Shown here: positions 8,096 to 17,248 of the stretch, in pieces
How positions within the stretch are numbered: position 1 is the first letter of the stretch
How the letters are laid out: every line of letters begins with the position of its first letter
Assembly (NCBI GenBank): GCA_016703335.1
Contig: JADJCG010000004.1
Location: forward strand, 62,001-126,000
Length of the DNA stretch: 64,000 nt
Direction: 5' to 3'
Source: Caulobacteraceae bacterium
GTDB taxonomy: Bacteria > Pseudomonadota > Alphaproteobacteria > Caulobacterales > Aquidulcibacteraceae
Notes under the pieces: generated by a model
Databases searched by the model: none
The model's input: the letters and a program-made list of their open reading frames with translations, nothing else
Told to the model about the DNA's origin: nothing
Position numbers and translations under genes: made by a program

Positions 8096-8578
8096 TTAGC
8101 GCGCCGTGGCGATTTCCGCAGCCGTTAGCGGCACGCTTGAAATGTCCATCTTCGCCGATCCTTCAACCAGTTCGCGCGAGTGCGAGATATAGAGAATCGT
8201 GCGGTTCTGGAGATCAACGATGCGCCGGATCGCCGTGTTCTTGAAGAACAGGCTGGTGCGTTGGTTGAAGATTTCTTCGCCTGAGCGCGACGTCGAAATG
8301 CCGGCAAGATCGATCGCGCCGATGCGTTGGCACGATACGGCTGAGTTGGACGGGTTCTCGAACCAATTGCCTTGGCGAATGCGGTCGAGCATCGAGCGGT
8401 CGAAGTACGCGACGTGGCAGACGATGCCGGGGATGTCAGGGTCAGGCAGCGCCTCGATCATGATCTCGTTGCCGAGCAGATCGTTCGAGAATTCGCCGAC
8501 CTGATTGTCGCGGTCCCCGCAAGCGGCCAGAGCGCACGCCAACGCTGCGGCTAACACCGCCTTGAATTTGAACGTCAA
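8096..8578 (-). CDS. creA: CreA family lipoprotein
   Basis: A CreA-type protein (PF05981), a periplasmic protein of unknown molecular role named from the enteric creABCD locus. About 160 residues. Family hallmarks are IMIEALPDPDIPGIVCHVAYF, NPSNSAVSCQRIG, GEEIFNQRTSLFFK, ILYISHS and GSAKMDISSVPL. The two cysteines after the lipobox are conserved. I choose the TTG at 8578 rather than the ATG 11 codons upstream, because AGGAGG sits five bases before the TTG and the resulting N-terminus is a clean lipoprotein signal ending LAAC. No creBCD genes are nearby. Confidence 0.88.
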   Translation of the reverse strand: MTFKFKAVLAAALACALAACGDRDNQVGEFSNDLLGNEIMIEALPDPDIPGIVCHVAYFDRSMLDRIRQGNWFENPSNSAVSCQRIGAIDLAGISTSRSGEEIFNQRTSLFFKNTAIRRIVDLQNRTILYISHSRELVEGSAKMDISSVPLTAAEIATAR

Positions 8579-8631
8579 AGGAACCTCCTGATGCAGCCAC
8601 GAAGGATGCACCGCGTCCGAATTTGTTCCCG

Positions 8632-9609
8632 CTACTCGCCGCGTGGGGCGGGTACGTGCACGCCGCCAACGGGGCGGTCGCTTAGCGTGTCGCGGCGCGC
8701 GCGGAAAAGTTCGGCCGGGCGCCCGCCTGCGCTGGTGTCGACCTGACCGGTGCCTTCGACCAAGCCGGTGCGATCGAGGAGGCGGCGGAAGTTCTGTTTG
8801 TGCAGTTCAAGCCCGGCGATGGCTTCAACGACGCGTTGGAGATGGAGGAGCGTGAAGTGCTCCGGTGCGAGTTCGAAAACGACTGGGCGATATTTGATCT
8901 TGGCGCGGAGGCGCCCGATGGCGGTGGCAAGGATGCGGCGGTGATCTGACGCCATTGGTTCGCCGAGGCCGGGCGCGCTTTCCATTGCCGGCGCCGGTTT
9001 TCCGTCGAAGCGCGCGCCATCTCGCGCCGCCTCTGGCGCGAGGCCAGCTTCATAGAGAAGTTCGTAGCGTTCGAGCGCGCGTTCTTCGTTCCACACTGCG
9101 CCGTCGAGCGCGAAGGCTAGGCGCACGCGATTGCGGCGTTGGTTCGTTGTGTCGGACTCCGTCGCCGCTTGCGCCCATTTGCGCAGCTTAGGTGCAATGA
9201 TCTCGTCGATCACGCTGGGGCGGCCATCGCGCCAGTCTTCCCACGGGAAGAAATCATACCACGTGCGCCAACGGGCCGACGCACGATCGAGCACAGCGCG
9301 CGATGGCGTTAGCGCTAGGTATGAGATGGAGATGACGCGATCGGAGCCAGCGCTTTCCGCCATCGGCATTTCGCGGCCGCGATCGCCGAAGGTGTAGAGC
9401 TGTTCGGCGTAGCCGATCTCGAAGCCAGTTTGCTCTTTCACCCAGCCACGAAGCGAGAGTTCAAGCGTTCTATCGCCGGCTGGATCGAACTCACCGAATG
9501 GCAAGCCCGCTGCGTCGGCTCCGTCGCGCGTCACGACCACATAGGGCGCGTCCTCCGTCACCGCGACGACGACGGCGGAAAGGCCGATGATGACGCGCGC
9601 TTCGCTCAT
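8632..9609 (-). CDS. nadQ: NadQ/NrtR-type NUDIX-HTH transcriptional regulator
   Basis: A 325-residue fusion of an N-terminal NUDIX-like domain (about 1-150) with a C-terminal winged helix (about 230-325). The C-terminal part, with FTLLHLQRVVEAIAG, HKQNFRRLLDR and GGRPAELFR, is the NrtR-type DNA-binding half. The NUDIX box is poorly conserved (LELSLRGWVKEQTGF), so ligand sensing rather than hydrolysis is likely. The family (COG4111) includes NadQ, a repressor of nadABC. The nad operon with two identical-design operators lies 3.5 kb away. The start at 9609 overlaps the stop of the phosphatase gene (ATGA), so it is coupled to it. NadQ identity is inference from fold plus context. Confidence 0.82.
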   Translation of the reverse strand: MSEARVIIGLSAVVVAVTEDAPYVVVTRDGADAAGLPFGEFDPAGDRTLELSLRGWVKEQTGFEIGYAEQLYTFGDRGREMPMAESAGSDRVISISYLALTPSRAVLDRASARWRTWYDFFPWEDWRDGRPSVIDEIIAPKLRKWAQAATESDTTNQRRNRVRLAFALDGAVWNEERALERYELLYEAGLAPEAARDGARFDGKPAPAMESAPGLGEPMASDHRRILATAIGRLRAKIKYRPVVFELAPEHFTLLHLQRVVEAIAGLELHKQNFRRLLDRTGLVEGTGQVDTSAGGRPAELFRARRDTLSDRPVGGVHVPAPRGE

Positions 9610-10130
9610 GCCGCGAAACGAGATTGCAGCGTAAACGGCTCCGCTTCTTTGATGTCCGGCCAACGCGGATAACCTGGACCGATCGCCTCGATCGCGGCGC
9701 TCATGCGGCCGTTGCGTCCAAGCGCTTGGTCAGCCAGCGCGACGAAGCGGCGGTTCGGTGTCGCGGTTGGCGAAGCGTCACGCAGAGCTTCAGCGATTGC
9801 GCGCTCGTCCGCGCCGGGATTGTGTACGCAAGCCGTGATGTAGGTCGTTGCGGTGGAGCGGCTGATGCCGGCCCAGCAATGGATCAGGATTGGCGCGTTG
9901 CGATCCCACCCGCGCACGAATTCGATGATGCGGCCCATGCGCGTGTCGCAGCACGCGTCCATGTCTTCCTCTTCTTGATTGATATCGTGCACGTCGAGCT
10001 GCAGGTGACGCTCGCCCATGCCGAGTTCGGGAAATGGCGAGCGCGGGTCGAGCAGACTGACGACGCGAGGCGGTTTGCGGCGTTCGGCGATTTCGGGCGC
10101 GTCGGGAGAGGGGCAAACGATAATGGTCAT
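9606..10130 (-). CDS. Dual-specificity/tyrosine phosphatase-like protein
   Basis: A 174-residue protein with the cysteine phosphatase loop HCWAGISRS, which fits C-x5-R with the Ser that follows. The preceding helix (GRIIEFVRGW) and ILIHC strand, and the upstream LQLDVHDI segment, where the general acid Asp would lie, fit the DSP fold. Substrate may be phosphotyrosine, phosphoinositide or a nucleotide; not decidable here. It lies 12 bases after the HD-hydrolase remnant and overlaps the nadQ start, so the three appear to form one operon. Confidence 0.82.
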   Translation of the reverse strand: MTIIVCPSPDAPEIAERRKPPRVVSLLDPRSPFPELGMGERHLQLDVHDINQEEEDMDACCDTRMGRIIEFVRGWDRNAPILIHCWAGISRSTATTYITACVHNPGADERAIAEALRDASPTATPNRRFVALADQALGRNGRMSAAIEAIGPGYPRWPDIKEAEPFTLQSRFAA

Positions 10131-10141
10131 GTGCCGCCAGT

Positions 10142-10458
10142 TTACGCCGGATCGAGCAGTGACCGGAAGCGCTTGAGGAACGCCTCCTGCACCTCGCCGG
10201 TGGGTTTTGGCGTCAATTTGAGCTTCATGCCACGCGGCGGGGCGCCGAAATAGCGTTTGGCTTCGGCTTCCGTGAAGCCCTGCCAATCGTCTGGCCATTC
10301 CAGCGCGCCACGCGCGAGAGGCCATGCGCGATGTCTTCGATCTCGATGTCCAGCGCCGAGGGGTCGAGCAAGTCGAGCCGCCGTCCTGACAGCATACGCT
10401 GCCAGGCGCGTGGCTTCTCGGCGGCTTTTGGTGTTGCGGGGAGAGTCGGTCGAACCAT
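10142..10458 (-). pseudogene. HD superfamily hydrolase missing its catalytic core
   Basis: The N-terminal 35 or so residues (RAWQRMLSGRRLDLLDP and IEDIAHGLSRVARWNGQ) and the C-terminal 50 (GFTEAEAKRYFGAPP through FLKRFRSLLDP) both match an alphaproteobacterial YfbR-like HD hydrolase family. They lie in different frames and are joined directly near 10300. The middle, about 100 to 120 residues with the H...HD...D metal ligands, is absent. The start at 10458 is the only ATG matching the family N-terminus. It is either a real deletion or an assembly collapse; compare the other deletions in this window. Confidence 0.72.
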
Positions 10459-10598
10459 GTGATTCCAGTCTGGCCGCGAATGTAGAGAAACGCGCGCCGT
10501 CCCATAAGCGACTTCCCGCGCTTGGGAACATTTCGGCAGCGCTGGCACCGCCGCGAAAGTGGCCTAAGGTCAAACAAAAAGTTCGGGAGGACAACAGT

Positions 10599-11942
10599 TT
10601 GAGCGAAGCGTCAACGCAGCCGGCCGTGCGCGCGGTGACGTCCGGCTATCGCAATTATGCGATGGGGCTGTTGCTGCTGATCTACGTGATGAACTTCGTG
10701 GATCGCCAGGTCGTGAACATCTTGGCTGAGCCGATCAAGCGCGAACTCGGGTTGTTGGATTGGCAAGTCGGCGCGATGAGCGGGCTCGCCTTCGCGTTGT
10801 TCTACACGGTGCTTGGCTTGCCGATCGCGCGCGCGGCAGAGCGCGGACATCGGCCTTTCATTATTTCGGGAGCGCTTGCGCTTTGGTCGTTGTTCACTGC
10901 GCTCTGCGGATTCGCGCAGACGTTCCCGCAGCTCTTGCTGGCGCGCATTGGCGTTGGTGTTGGGGAAGCGGGGTGTACGCCTCCGGCTCACTCCCTGATC
11001 GTGGATTATGTGCCGAAGGAGAAGCGAGCGTCGGCGTTGGCCTTCTACGCGATGGGTACGCCGCTTGGCGCGTTGGTTGGCATGGCGCTGGGTGGGCTGA
11101 TCGCGGACGCATACGGTTGGAGGATGGCCTTTATCGTTTGCGGATTGCCTGGGCTGGTGCTGGCTCTGGTGGCGGGGCTGACGCTGATTGAGCCGCGGAT
11201 TCGTCTGACTGCCGATGAACTGAAACAGCGCGCGCAGCAAATGCGCGATGCGAAACCGTTTCGTGATGCGCTGGCGACGCTGCGGAAGAAGCGGACGTTT
11301 TGGCTGGTGTCGTTTGCCGCCGCGATCAAGGCGTTCATCGGCTACGGGCAGGCGCCGTTTGCCGCGTCTTTCTTCTATCGTAACCACCTTGAGGAAGTGA
11401 CCGCGCTGGGCGCGATGTTTGGAATGGCGCCGGGCGGGTTTCTTGGGCTTTCGCTTGGATTGATGGTGGGTGTGGGCGGCGCAATCGGCTCCTACGCGGG
11501 CGGCATGATCGCCGACCGCTATGGCAGCCGCGACTATCGAGCTTATGTCAGCGTGCCTGCCATCGCCTCCGTGGTGGTCATGCCGATATTCTTGTTCGGT
11601 GTGTTGTCGCAGTCTGCGGTGGTGGCGCTCTTGAGCCTCTTTCTGGGCTCAGTGATTGGCACGCTTTGGTACGGGCCGGTCTATGCGACGGCGCAGACGA
11701 TCGTGCCGCCGCACATGCGCGCGACAGCGTCTGCGATTCTGCTCTTCATCATCAATTTGGTTGGTCTCGGTTTGGGTCCGCTCTCAGTCGGCGCGCTTTC
11801 GGATGTGTTCGCGATCTATTTTGGCATGGGCGAAGGAGAGGGCGTGCGTTGGGCGTTGATCGTCGCCTCGCTCACGGGCTTCATTGCAGCTGGCCTGTTC
11901 TGGCTTGCACGCAAGTCGATCCGTGCTGAGATGGAAGGCTAA
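10599..11942 (+). CDS. MFS transporter, Spinster-like
   Basis: A 447-residue major facilitator with 12 predicted membrane helices. N-terminal YVMNFVDRQVVNILAEPIK is characteristic of the Spinster-like branch, common in sphingomonads and Caulobacterales, where substrates are mostly unknown and may be lipid-like or aromatic. Helix 4-5 shows RIGVGVGEAGCTPPAHSLI, and the central loop contains EPRIRLTADELKQRAQQ. The TTG at 10599 is chosen because GGGAGG lies 8 bases upstream and no suitable ATG precedes the first helix. Divergent from the HD remnant. No frameshift. Confidence 0.9.
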   Translation: MSEASTQPAVRAVTSGYRNYAMGLLLLIYVMNFVDRQVVNILAEPIKRELGLLDWQVGAMSGLAFALFYTVLGLPIARAAERGHRPFIISGALALWSLFTALCGFAQTFPQLLLARIGVGVGEAGCTPPAHSLIVDYVPKEKRASALAFYAMGTPLGALVGMALGGLIADAYGWRMAFIVCGLPGLVLALVAGLTLIEPRIRLTADELKQRAQQMRDAKPFRDALATLRKKRTFWLVSFAAAIKAFIGYGQAPFAASFFYRNHLEEVTALGAMFGMAPGGFLGLSLGLMVGVGGAIGSYAGGMIADRYGSRDYRAYVSVPAIASVVVMPIFLFGVLSQSAVVALLSLFLGSVIGTLWYGPVYATAQTIVPPHMRATASAILLFIINLVGLGLGPLSVGALSDVFAIYFGMGEGEGVRWALIVASLTGFIAAGLFWLARKSIRAEMEG

Positions 11943-12204
11943 GCTAGCACCGCGCGATAGCGGCGGTGCCTAGAACGGTGCGGTGTTGGTTTCAGGGCGC
12001 TGATCTTACTGCGGTTCAGGAGGCGCGACCGCGCTTGGCTACTGGCTTTTCTTTGATTTGGGGCGCCGGGTTCCCGTTCTGCGCGTCTGGACAGGTTTGC
12101 CCTCGAAAACTCTCCAAAGCGTGTCTACCTTATCCACACCAGCTGTTGGGGAGGTGTCGTAAGCCTCAGGCGGATGATCCAAGGCCGCCAACCGTGGAGC
12201 GAAA
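11943..12204. other. Intergenic spacer, nothing recognised
   Basis: 262 bases between the MFS stop and a 43-residue membrane protein. GC-rich near the MFS end (CACCGCGCGATAGCGGCGGTG is close to a hairpin and might terminate transcription). No convincing longer coding frame or repeat. Confidence 0.4.
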
Positions 12205-12336
12205 ATGTTCTTCTGGTTTCTCGTTGCGGTCGCGGTTGTCGTGGGTCTGACCATCCTTGGCGCCTACATGACCCGCCGTTCCGGCGGCTGGGATCATGAT
12301 GATGGCGGCCCGATGGGGCCTTGGGTCGATCACTGA
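12205..12336 (+). CDS. Small single-helix membrane protein (43 residues)
   Basis: ATG at 12205 with a GGAG eight bases upstream opens a 43-residue product: an N-terminal hydrophobic helix (FFWFLVAVAVVVGLTILGAY) then a short polar tail rich in Gly, Asp and His ending WVDH. Composition and ribosome site favour a real gene. No family known to me. The tail with repeated Asp/His residues could bind metal, which is only speculation. Confidence 0.6.
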   Translation: MFFWFLVAVAVVVGLTILGAYMTRRSGGWDHDDGGPMGPWVDH

Positions 12337-12419
12337 TCGATTAAGCGTCGCAAACCGCTGGCATCGCTTCGCTTTTGCTTGCGTCTCGGGCGCTTCCGCG
12401 CCTTACATGAGCGCGCACT

Positions 12420-12908
12420 ATGGAGCCGCAACTCACCATCCGCCGCGCGGTCTCGCGCGACGCTGACGCGATCGCCAAGCTTTCCGCGCTCGCGGCGAGC
12501 GAGGAGGGCGCGCTGACGAGCTTGGAAGCCGACCGGATCAAGTCGCACGCCTTCGGTTCCAATGCGCTGTTCGAGGCTTGGGTGGCGCAAGCGCGCAGTA
12601 ACGCGCCGATTGTTGCGCACGCTATCATCACCAAGGGTTATGACGTGCGCCGCGGCGCGCCGAACGTCGTACTTTGCGAACTCTATGTTTCACCCCAGCA
12701 GCGCCGCAGTGGTTTGGCGCGCAAGATGATGAGCGCGGTCGCGCGCCGTGCACGTGAGCTGGGTGCGCGCGAGTTGGCGATCACCACCGGCGTCGAAAAC
12801 GAAGTCGCGCAAAAATTCTTCAATGCCGTCGGCGCCAAGAAGCGCGAGGCGGCGATGTTCATGATGTCGGCGGACGGCATCGAATGGCTTGCTGCGGAAG
12901 GCAATTAG
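12420..12908 (+). CDS. GNAT family N-acetyltransferase
   Basis: A 162-residue single-domain GNAT. Motif A is clear in VLCELYVSPQQRRSGLARKMM, with the acetyl-CoA phosphate loop Q-Q-R-R-S-G-L-A, followed by LAITTGVENEVAQKFFNAVGAKK, the usual last strand and helix. Substrate unknown. The M2 peptidase gene starts 47 bases later on the same strand, so both may share a transcript. Confidence 0.87.
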   Translation: MEPQLTIRRAVSRDADAIAKLSALAASEEGALTSLEADRIKSHAFGSNALFEAWVAQARSNAPIVAHAIITKGYDVRRGAPNVVLCELYVSPQQRRSGLARKMMSAVARRARELGARELAITTGVENEVAQKFFNAVGAKKREAAMFMMSADGIEWLAAEGN

Positions 12909-12954
12909 GGGAGGCCGCGCGAAGACGCGGCTCGAGCTGGAACAGGGAGAGACT

Positions 12955-14797
12955 ATGATCGCGAAACCATTGCTCAGGACAGCTGTGTCCTGGATCGCCA
13001 TTGCGGCGCTAGCGACGGCGTGTGCAACGCCGGGCACGACAGGTTCATCAAGCAACGCCAACGGACCGGCGACGACTGAGTCCGCCTCGGCCTTCGTGCA
13101 AGCCGCCGAAGAAGAGCTGATGCGCCGCTCGGAATACGAGGGGTCGCGTTGCCTGGGTCTATAACACCAACATCACCTACGATACGGAATGGCTGCTGCA
13201 GCGGTCCGATGCTGAAGGCACCGAAGCGCGCGTGCGCTTGGCGTCGGAAGCGGGGCGCTACGCCAATACGGAATTGCCGGCCGATACGCGCCGCAAGGTC
13301 GATCTGCTGCGCCTGAGCCTCACGCTGCCTGCGCCGCAACGGGAAGGCGCAGCTGGCCAATTGTCCGAGATCACCACGCGTCTGGCGTCGACCTACTCGA
13401 CCGGCCGCATCGAATATCAGGGCCGCGAAGTTACGCTCGATGAGCTCGAAACCCTGATGGGCACTGAGCGCAATCCTGCGCGCCTGGAAGAGATGTGGAC
13501 CAAGTGGCACGCCGTCGCCGCGCCGATGCGCGATGATTATGCGCGCATGGTCGAGATTTCGAACGAGGGTGCACGCGATCTCGGCTTCGAAGACGTCGGC
13601 AATATGTGGCTGTCGAACTACGACATGCCGGCAGACGCTATGGAAGCGGAAGTCGAGCGTCTCTGGGGTCAGCTCTCGCCATTCTATGAGCAACTCCATT
13701 GCTATGTCCGTGCGCGTCTCAACGATCGCTATGGCGATGCGGTTGTGCCGATGGATCAACCGATCCGCGCCGATCTGCTCGGCAATATGTGGGCGCAGGA
13801 TTGGTCAACGCTGATGCCGTTGGTCCGCCCGGCTGGCGGCAGCGCCACCTACGACACCACTCAATTGCTTACCCGCGCGCACTACACGCCGGTGCAAATG
13901 GCCGAAACCGCTGAGCGCTTCTACACCTCGCTCGGCTTCCCCGAATTGCCTGATAGCTTCTGGGAACGCTCGCTGCTCACGCGCCCGCGTGATCGCGATG
14001 TCGTCTGCCACGCGTCAGCCTGGGACATCGACAATGTCGACGATCTCCGCGTGAAGCAGTGCATCCAGATCAATGCCGAGCACTTCCAAACCATCCACCA
14101 CGAACTCGGCCACAACTTCTATCAGCGCGCCTACAATCAGCAGCCGTTCCTCTACAGAAACGGCGCGCATGATGGTTTCCACGAAGCCATAGGTGATTTT
14201 ATCGCGCTGAACATCACGCCGCAGTACCTGGTCGACATCAACCTGCTGCGCCGCAACCAAATCCCGCCGGCCGCCGCCGACACAAACCTACTGCTCGAAC
14301 GCGCGCTGGAGAAGATATCCTTCCTGCCGTTCGCGCTGACGGTCGATCAGTGGCGCTGGCAGGTGTTTGACGGCCGCATCACGCCGGAGCGCTACAACGC
14401 CGCCTGGTGGGAACTGCGTGAACGCTATCAGGGCATTCGTCCGCCGAACGCGCGTGGCGAAGAGTTCTTTGATCCGGGCGCGAAGTATCACATCGCTAAC
14501 AACGTGCCGTATCTCCGCTATTTCCTGTCGTACGTCCTGCAATTCCAGTTCTACGAAGCCGCCTGCCGCCAAGCCGGCTGGGAAGGCCCCCTTCATCGCT
14601 GCACGGTCTATGGAAATCGCGAAGTCGGCGAACGCTTCCAGCGCATGCTGGAAATGGGCGCCTCGCACCCATGGCCGGACGCACTCGAAGCCTTCACCGG
14701 CACCCGTCAAATGGATGGCGGCGCAATGGTCCGCTACTTCCAGCCATTGATGGACGATCTGCGCACGCGCAATCGCGGCCGCACCTGCGGCTGGTAA
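12955..14797 (+). CDS. M2 family peptidyl-dipeptidase (ACE-like) lipoprotein (one frameshift)
   Basis: A zinc carboxydipeptidase related to angiotensin-converting enzyme, removing dipeptides from peptide C-termini, exported and lipid-anchored. Start at 12955 after GGGAGA, signal ending ATACATP. A shift near 13140, beside a run of four G, joins SEYEG to VAWVYNTNITYDTEW. About residue 380 is HHELGH, the HExxH zinc site, followed by the third ligand in GFHEAIGD. C-terminal YHIANNVPYLRYFLSYVLQFQFYEA is the conserved substrate-binding region. About 614 codons, normal. Fits with other exported peptidases in the window. Confidence 0.93.
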
Positions 14798-14869
14798 CGG
14801 CGCTGTAACGCAAACTCTGAGGCGTCGTGCTCACCCGCCCTTCGTTTTCACAACGAACCAGAACCCCGC

Positions 14870-15682
14870 GTGAAACGTTCAACGCTTACGCTGCGTCGCA
14901 TGGCTCAACCAGCCCAGGCACTGCCGCAGAGGGGTCTTCAACAGGTCTCCGGGCGCAGCCCCCACGAGTCTCTTTATGGCTTTGATGGCAACGACACGCT
15001 GGATGGTGGTGCAGGCGCCGACACGATGTTTGGCGCCAATGGCAATGACATCTACGTCGTCGACGACGCGGGCGATGTATTCATTGAAGTGTCCGCGGGC
15101 GGCGGCACCGATCTTGTGCTCACATCCGTTACACGCAACCTTACCGCGAACATCGAGAACTTGGTGCTGACAGGCGGCGGGTCAATCACCGGCTACGGTA
15201 ACGTTCTCGACAATAACCTCGTCGGCAATGTCGCGAATAATAGCCTATATGGCTTCGATGGCGCGGATGAGCTGAACGGCCAGGGTGGCGATGATCTTTT
15301 GTTCGGCGGCAATGGTGATGACGTGCTCGACGGTTCATCCGGCACGGACACGCTGACCGGCGCAGCTGGCGCGGATACGTTTGCGTTTAGCACCTCATTG
15401 GGGCCAAGCAACGTCGACACGATCGTGGGTTTTTCGGTCGCAGACGATACGATCGAGTTGGCGCAGTCAGTGTTCTCGATGAGCGTCGGCGCGCTTGACG
15501 CCAATGCGTTCGTTATCGGCGCAGCCGCTGCCGACGCAGACGATCGGATCGTTTACAACAGCTCGACTGGACAGCTGTTTTATGATGCCGACGGAAACGG
15601 CGCGGGTGCGCAGGTGCTTTTCGCTGTGATGGCGCCGGGGCTTGCACTAACCAGCGCCGACTTCATCATCGGCACCGGATAA
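14870..15682 (+). CDS. RTX calcium-binding protein with serralysin-type C-terminus
   Basis: A 270-residue protein made of glycine-aspartate nonapeptide repeats in two blocks (GFDGNDTLDGGAGADTM near residue 38 and NGQGGDDLLFGGNGDDVLDG near 137), which bind calcium and fold into a beta-roll. The last 110 residues resemble the M10 C-terminal region (DTLTGAAGADTFAF, VDTIVGFSVADDTIEL, YDADGNGAGAQVLFAV), ending in ADFIIGTG, consistent with an uncleaved type I secretion signal. There is no N-terminal enzymatic domain and the chosen GTG start is weak, so this may be a stand-alone secreted roll or the 3' part of a larger gene. No type I exporter is in the window. Confidence 0.82.
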   Translation: MKRSTLTLRRMAQPAQALPQRGLQQVSGRSPHESLYGFDGNDTLDGGAGADTMFGANGNDIYVVDDAGDVFIEVSAGGGTDLVLTSVTRNLTANIENLVLTGGGSITGYGNVLDNNLVGNVANNSLYGFDGADELNGQGGDDLLFGGNGDDVLDGSSGTDTLTGAAGADTFAFSTSLGPSNVDTIVGFSVADDTIELAQSVFSMSVGALDANAFVIGAAAADADDRIVYNSSTGQLFYDADGNGAGAQVLFAVMAPGLALTSADFIIGTG

Positions 15683-15686
15683 GGCG

Positions 15687-16031
15687 TTAGCCAGTCACGC
15701 GGCCTGCGCCGAGTTTTTCGCGCCAAAGCGCTTCAAGTTCGGCGAGGTCAGCCTTCAGCGCGTACGGCGTGCGTTCGGAATCGTCGAGTTCGTCGACGGC
15801 TTCGAACGACAACGCGGCTTCGCGGTGCTGATTCCACGCGCTTTGAAGAACGCGATTGGGGTGGCTGCCGAGCTTCAGCTGAAACCAAAGGCTGTTTTGC
15901 TGGGCGTCGAGATTGGGTGAGGCTGACGCCCACACTTGGTCGCTCGCAGTGCAGCGCACGACGTAGACGCCGCGCCGCTGCTTGCGCTCCTTGTACTCGC
16001 GGACGAGGTCGCGTTTGCGTTCGTTCGACAC
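15687..16031 (-). CDS. GIY-YIG superfamily small protein
   Basis: A 114-residue protein of the alphaproteobacterial GIY-YIG-like family. N-terminal REYKERKQRRGVYVVRC carries the GVY version of the first motif; NLDAQQNSLWFQLKLGSHPNR and the C-terminal LEALWREKLGAG are family-typical. The second YIG half is degenerate, so nuclease activity is uncertain. The GTG at 16031 lies 5 bases after the ketoacyl synthase stop, so the genes form an operon, although no functional link is known. Confidence 0.8.
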   Translation of the reverse strand: MSNERKRDLVREYKERKQRRGVYVVRCTASDQVWASASPNLDAQQNSLWFQLKLGSHPNRVLQSAWNQHREAALSFEAVDELDDSERTPYALKADLAELEALWREKLGAGRVTG

Positions 16032-16035
16032 GGGG

Positions 16036-17151
16036 TTAGGCGCTCTTCTGCACGAAAATCGAGCCTTCGCTGTAGCCCGTGCCGAACGAGCAGATGAGGC
16101 CTTTGTCGCCGGCTTTGAGATCGTCGCTGTGATTGTGGAAAGCGATGATCGAGCCGGCGCCGGCGGTGTTGCCGTAAACATCGAGCACGGTGGGCGCTTC
16201 ATCTTGCGAGGCTTCGTGGCCCAGCACGCGTTCGGCGATAAGCCGGTTCATGTTTGAGTTGGCTTGATGCAACCAAAGGCGGCGCATATCGGACGCCTTC
16301 AGGTTCATCGCCGCCATCTGCTCAAGGATCATCTCTGAGACTAGCGGCACGACTTCCTTGAACACCTTGCGGCCCTGTTGCGTGATCAGCTTGTCGGGAT
16401 CGTCGCGATGGGCTTCGTCGCCGCGATTGAGGAAGCCGAAATTGTTGCGGATGTTGTTGGAGAACACCGTCTTCAATTTCGAGCCGAGGATCGTCCACGC
16501 ACCCTTCGGCGCGATGTCGGCCTTCTCGACCAGGATGGCGACCGCCGCATCGCCGAAGATGAAATCCGAGTCGCGATCGCGGAAGTTGAGGTGGCCTGTT
16601 GTGAGCTCCCGGTTCACGACCAGGACCGATTGCGCGTGCCCGGCGTTGACGATGTCGATGGCGTTTTGAATCGCGAACGTCGCCGAGGAACAGGCGACGT
16701 TCGTCGTAGCCGAAGCCGCCTGCGCCGAGGCGTTCTGGACCTCGATCGCGAGCGCCGGATAGGGACGCTGCAGTGAAGAGCATGAGCAGATGACGGCGCC
16801 GATCTCGCGCGCGTCGCGGCCCGCACGCTCCAGCGCTTGCTTGGCAGCATTCAGGGCGACTTCCGCCATCAGTGAAATCTCGGCGTTCGGGCGCTCGGGA
16901 ATGCGCGGCATCATGCGGTCGACGTCGAGCGAACCGGCCTTGTCCATCACGAAGCGATGCTTGATGCCCGACGCTTTCTCGATGAACTCAACGCTGGATG
17001 GCTGCAGCGCCATTTTGGTCCCGGCGGCGATCTCGGCGGCGTGCTCGGCGTTGAAGCGCTCGACGTACGTGTTGAACGACGCGACCAGTTCAGCGTTGGT
17101 GATGGAATCCGACGGCGTCCAAAGGCCGGTCGCGGAAATGGCGACAGTCAA
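16036..17151 (-). CDS. 3-oxoacyl-ACP synthase III family protein
   Basis: A 371-residue thiolase-fold condensing enzyme (KAS III-like), expected to condense an acyl-CoA or acyl-ACP with malonyl-ACP. The catalytic triad is visible: Cys at about 154 in TTNVACSSATFA, His in LWLHQANSNMN, and Asn in VYGNTAGAGS. FGDAAVAILVE and the C-terminal SFGTGYSEGSIF also match. It is longer than housekeeping FabH (about 320) with an N-terminal insert, which suggests the specialised FabH-like clade. I choose the TTG at 17151 with GGGGA upstream; an ATG 13 codons earlier is possible. Confidence 0.9.
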   Translation of the reverse strand: MTVAISATGLWTPSDSITNAELVASFNTYVERFNAEHAAEIAAGTKMALQPSSVEFIEKASGIKHRFVMDKAGSLDVDRMMPRIPERPNAEISLMAEVALNAAKQALERAGRDAREIGAVICSCSSLQRPYPALAIEVQNASAQAASATTNVACSSATFAIQNAIDIVNAGHAQSVLVVNRELTTGHLNFRDRDSDFIFGDAAVAILVEKADIAPKGAWTILGSKLKTVFSNNIRNNFGFLNRGDEAHRDDPDKLITQQGRKVFKEVVPLVSEMILEQMAAMNLKASDMRRLWLHQANSNMNRLIAERVLGHEASQDEAPTVLDVYGNTAGAGSIIAFHNHSDDLKAGDKGLICSFGTGYSEGSIFVQKSA

Positions 17152-17248
17152 TGATGGGTCCCCGTTTGCTGCGCTGCAACCAGCGTGCATGACGGCGTTA
17201 AACCCGCAGGGGCGAAGGCGTCAATCCGCCACCCCATACCTCAGGCGA

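Noticed and set aside
14870..15400. Repeats in the RTX gene as a tandem DNA repeat or CRISPR-like array
   Set aside because: They are degenerate protein-level nonapeptide repeats, without constant DNA repeats or spacers.
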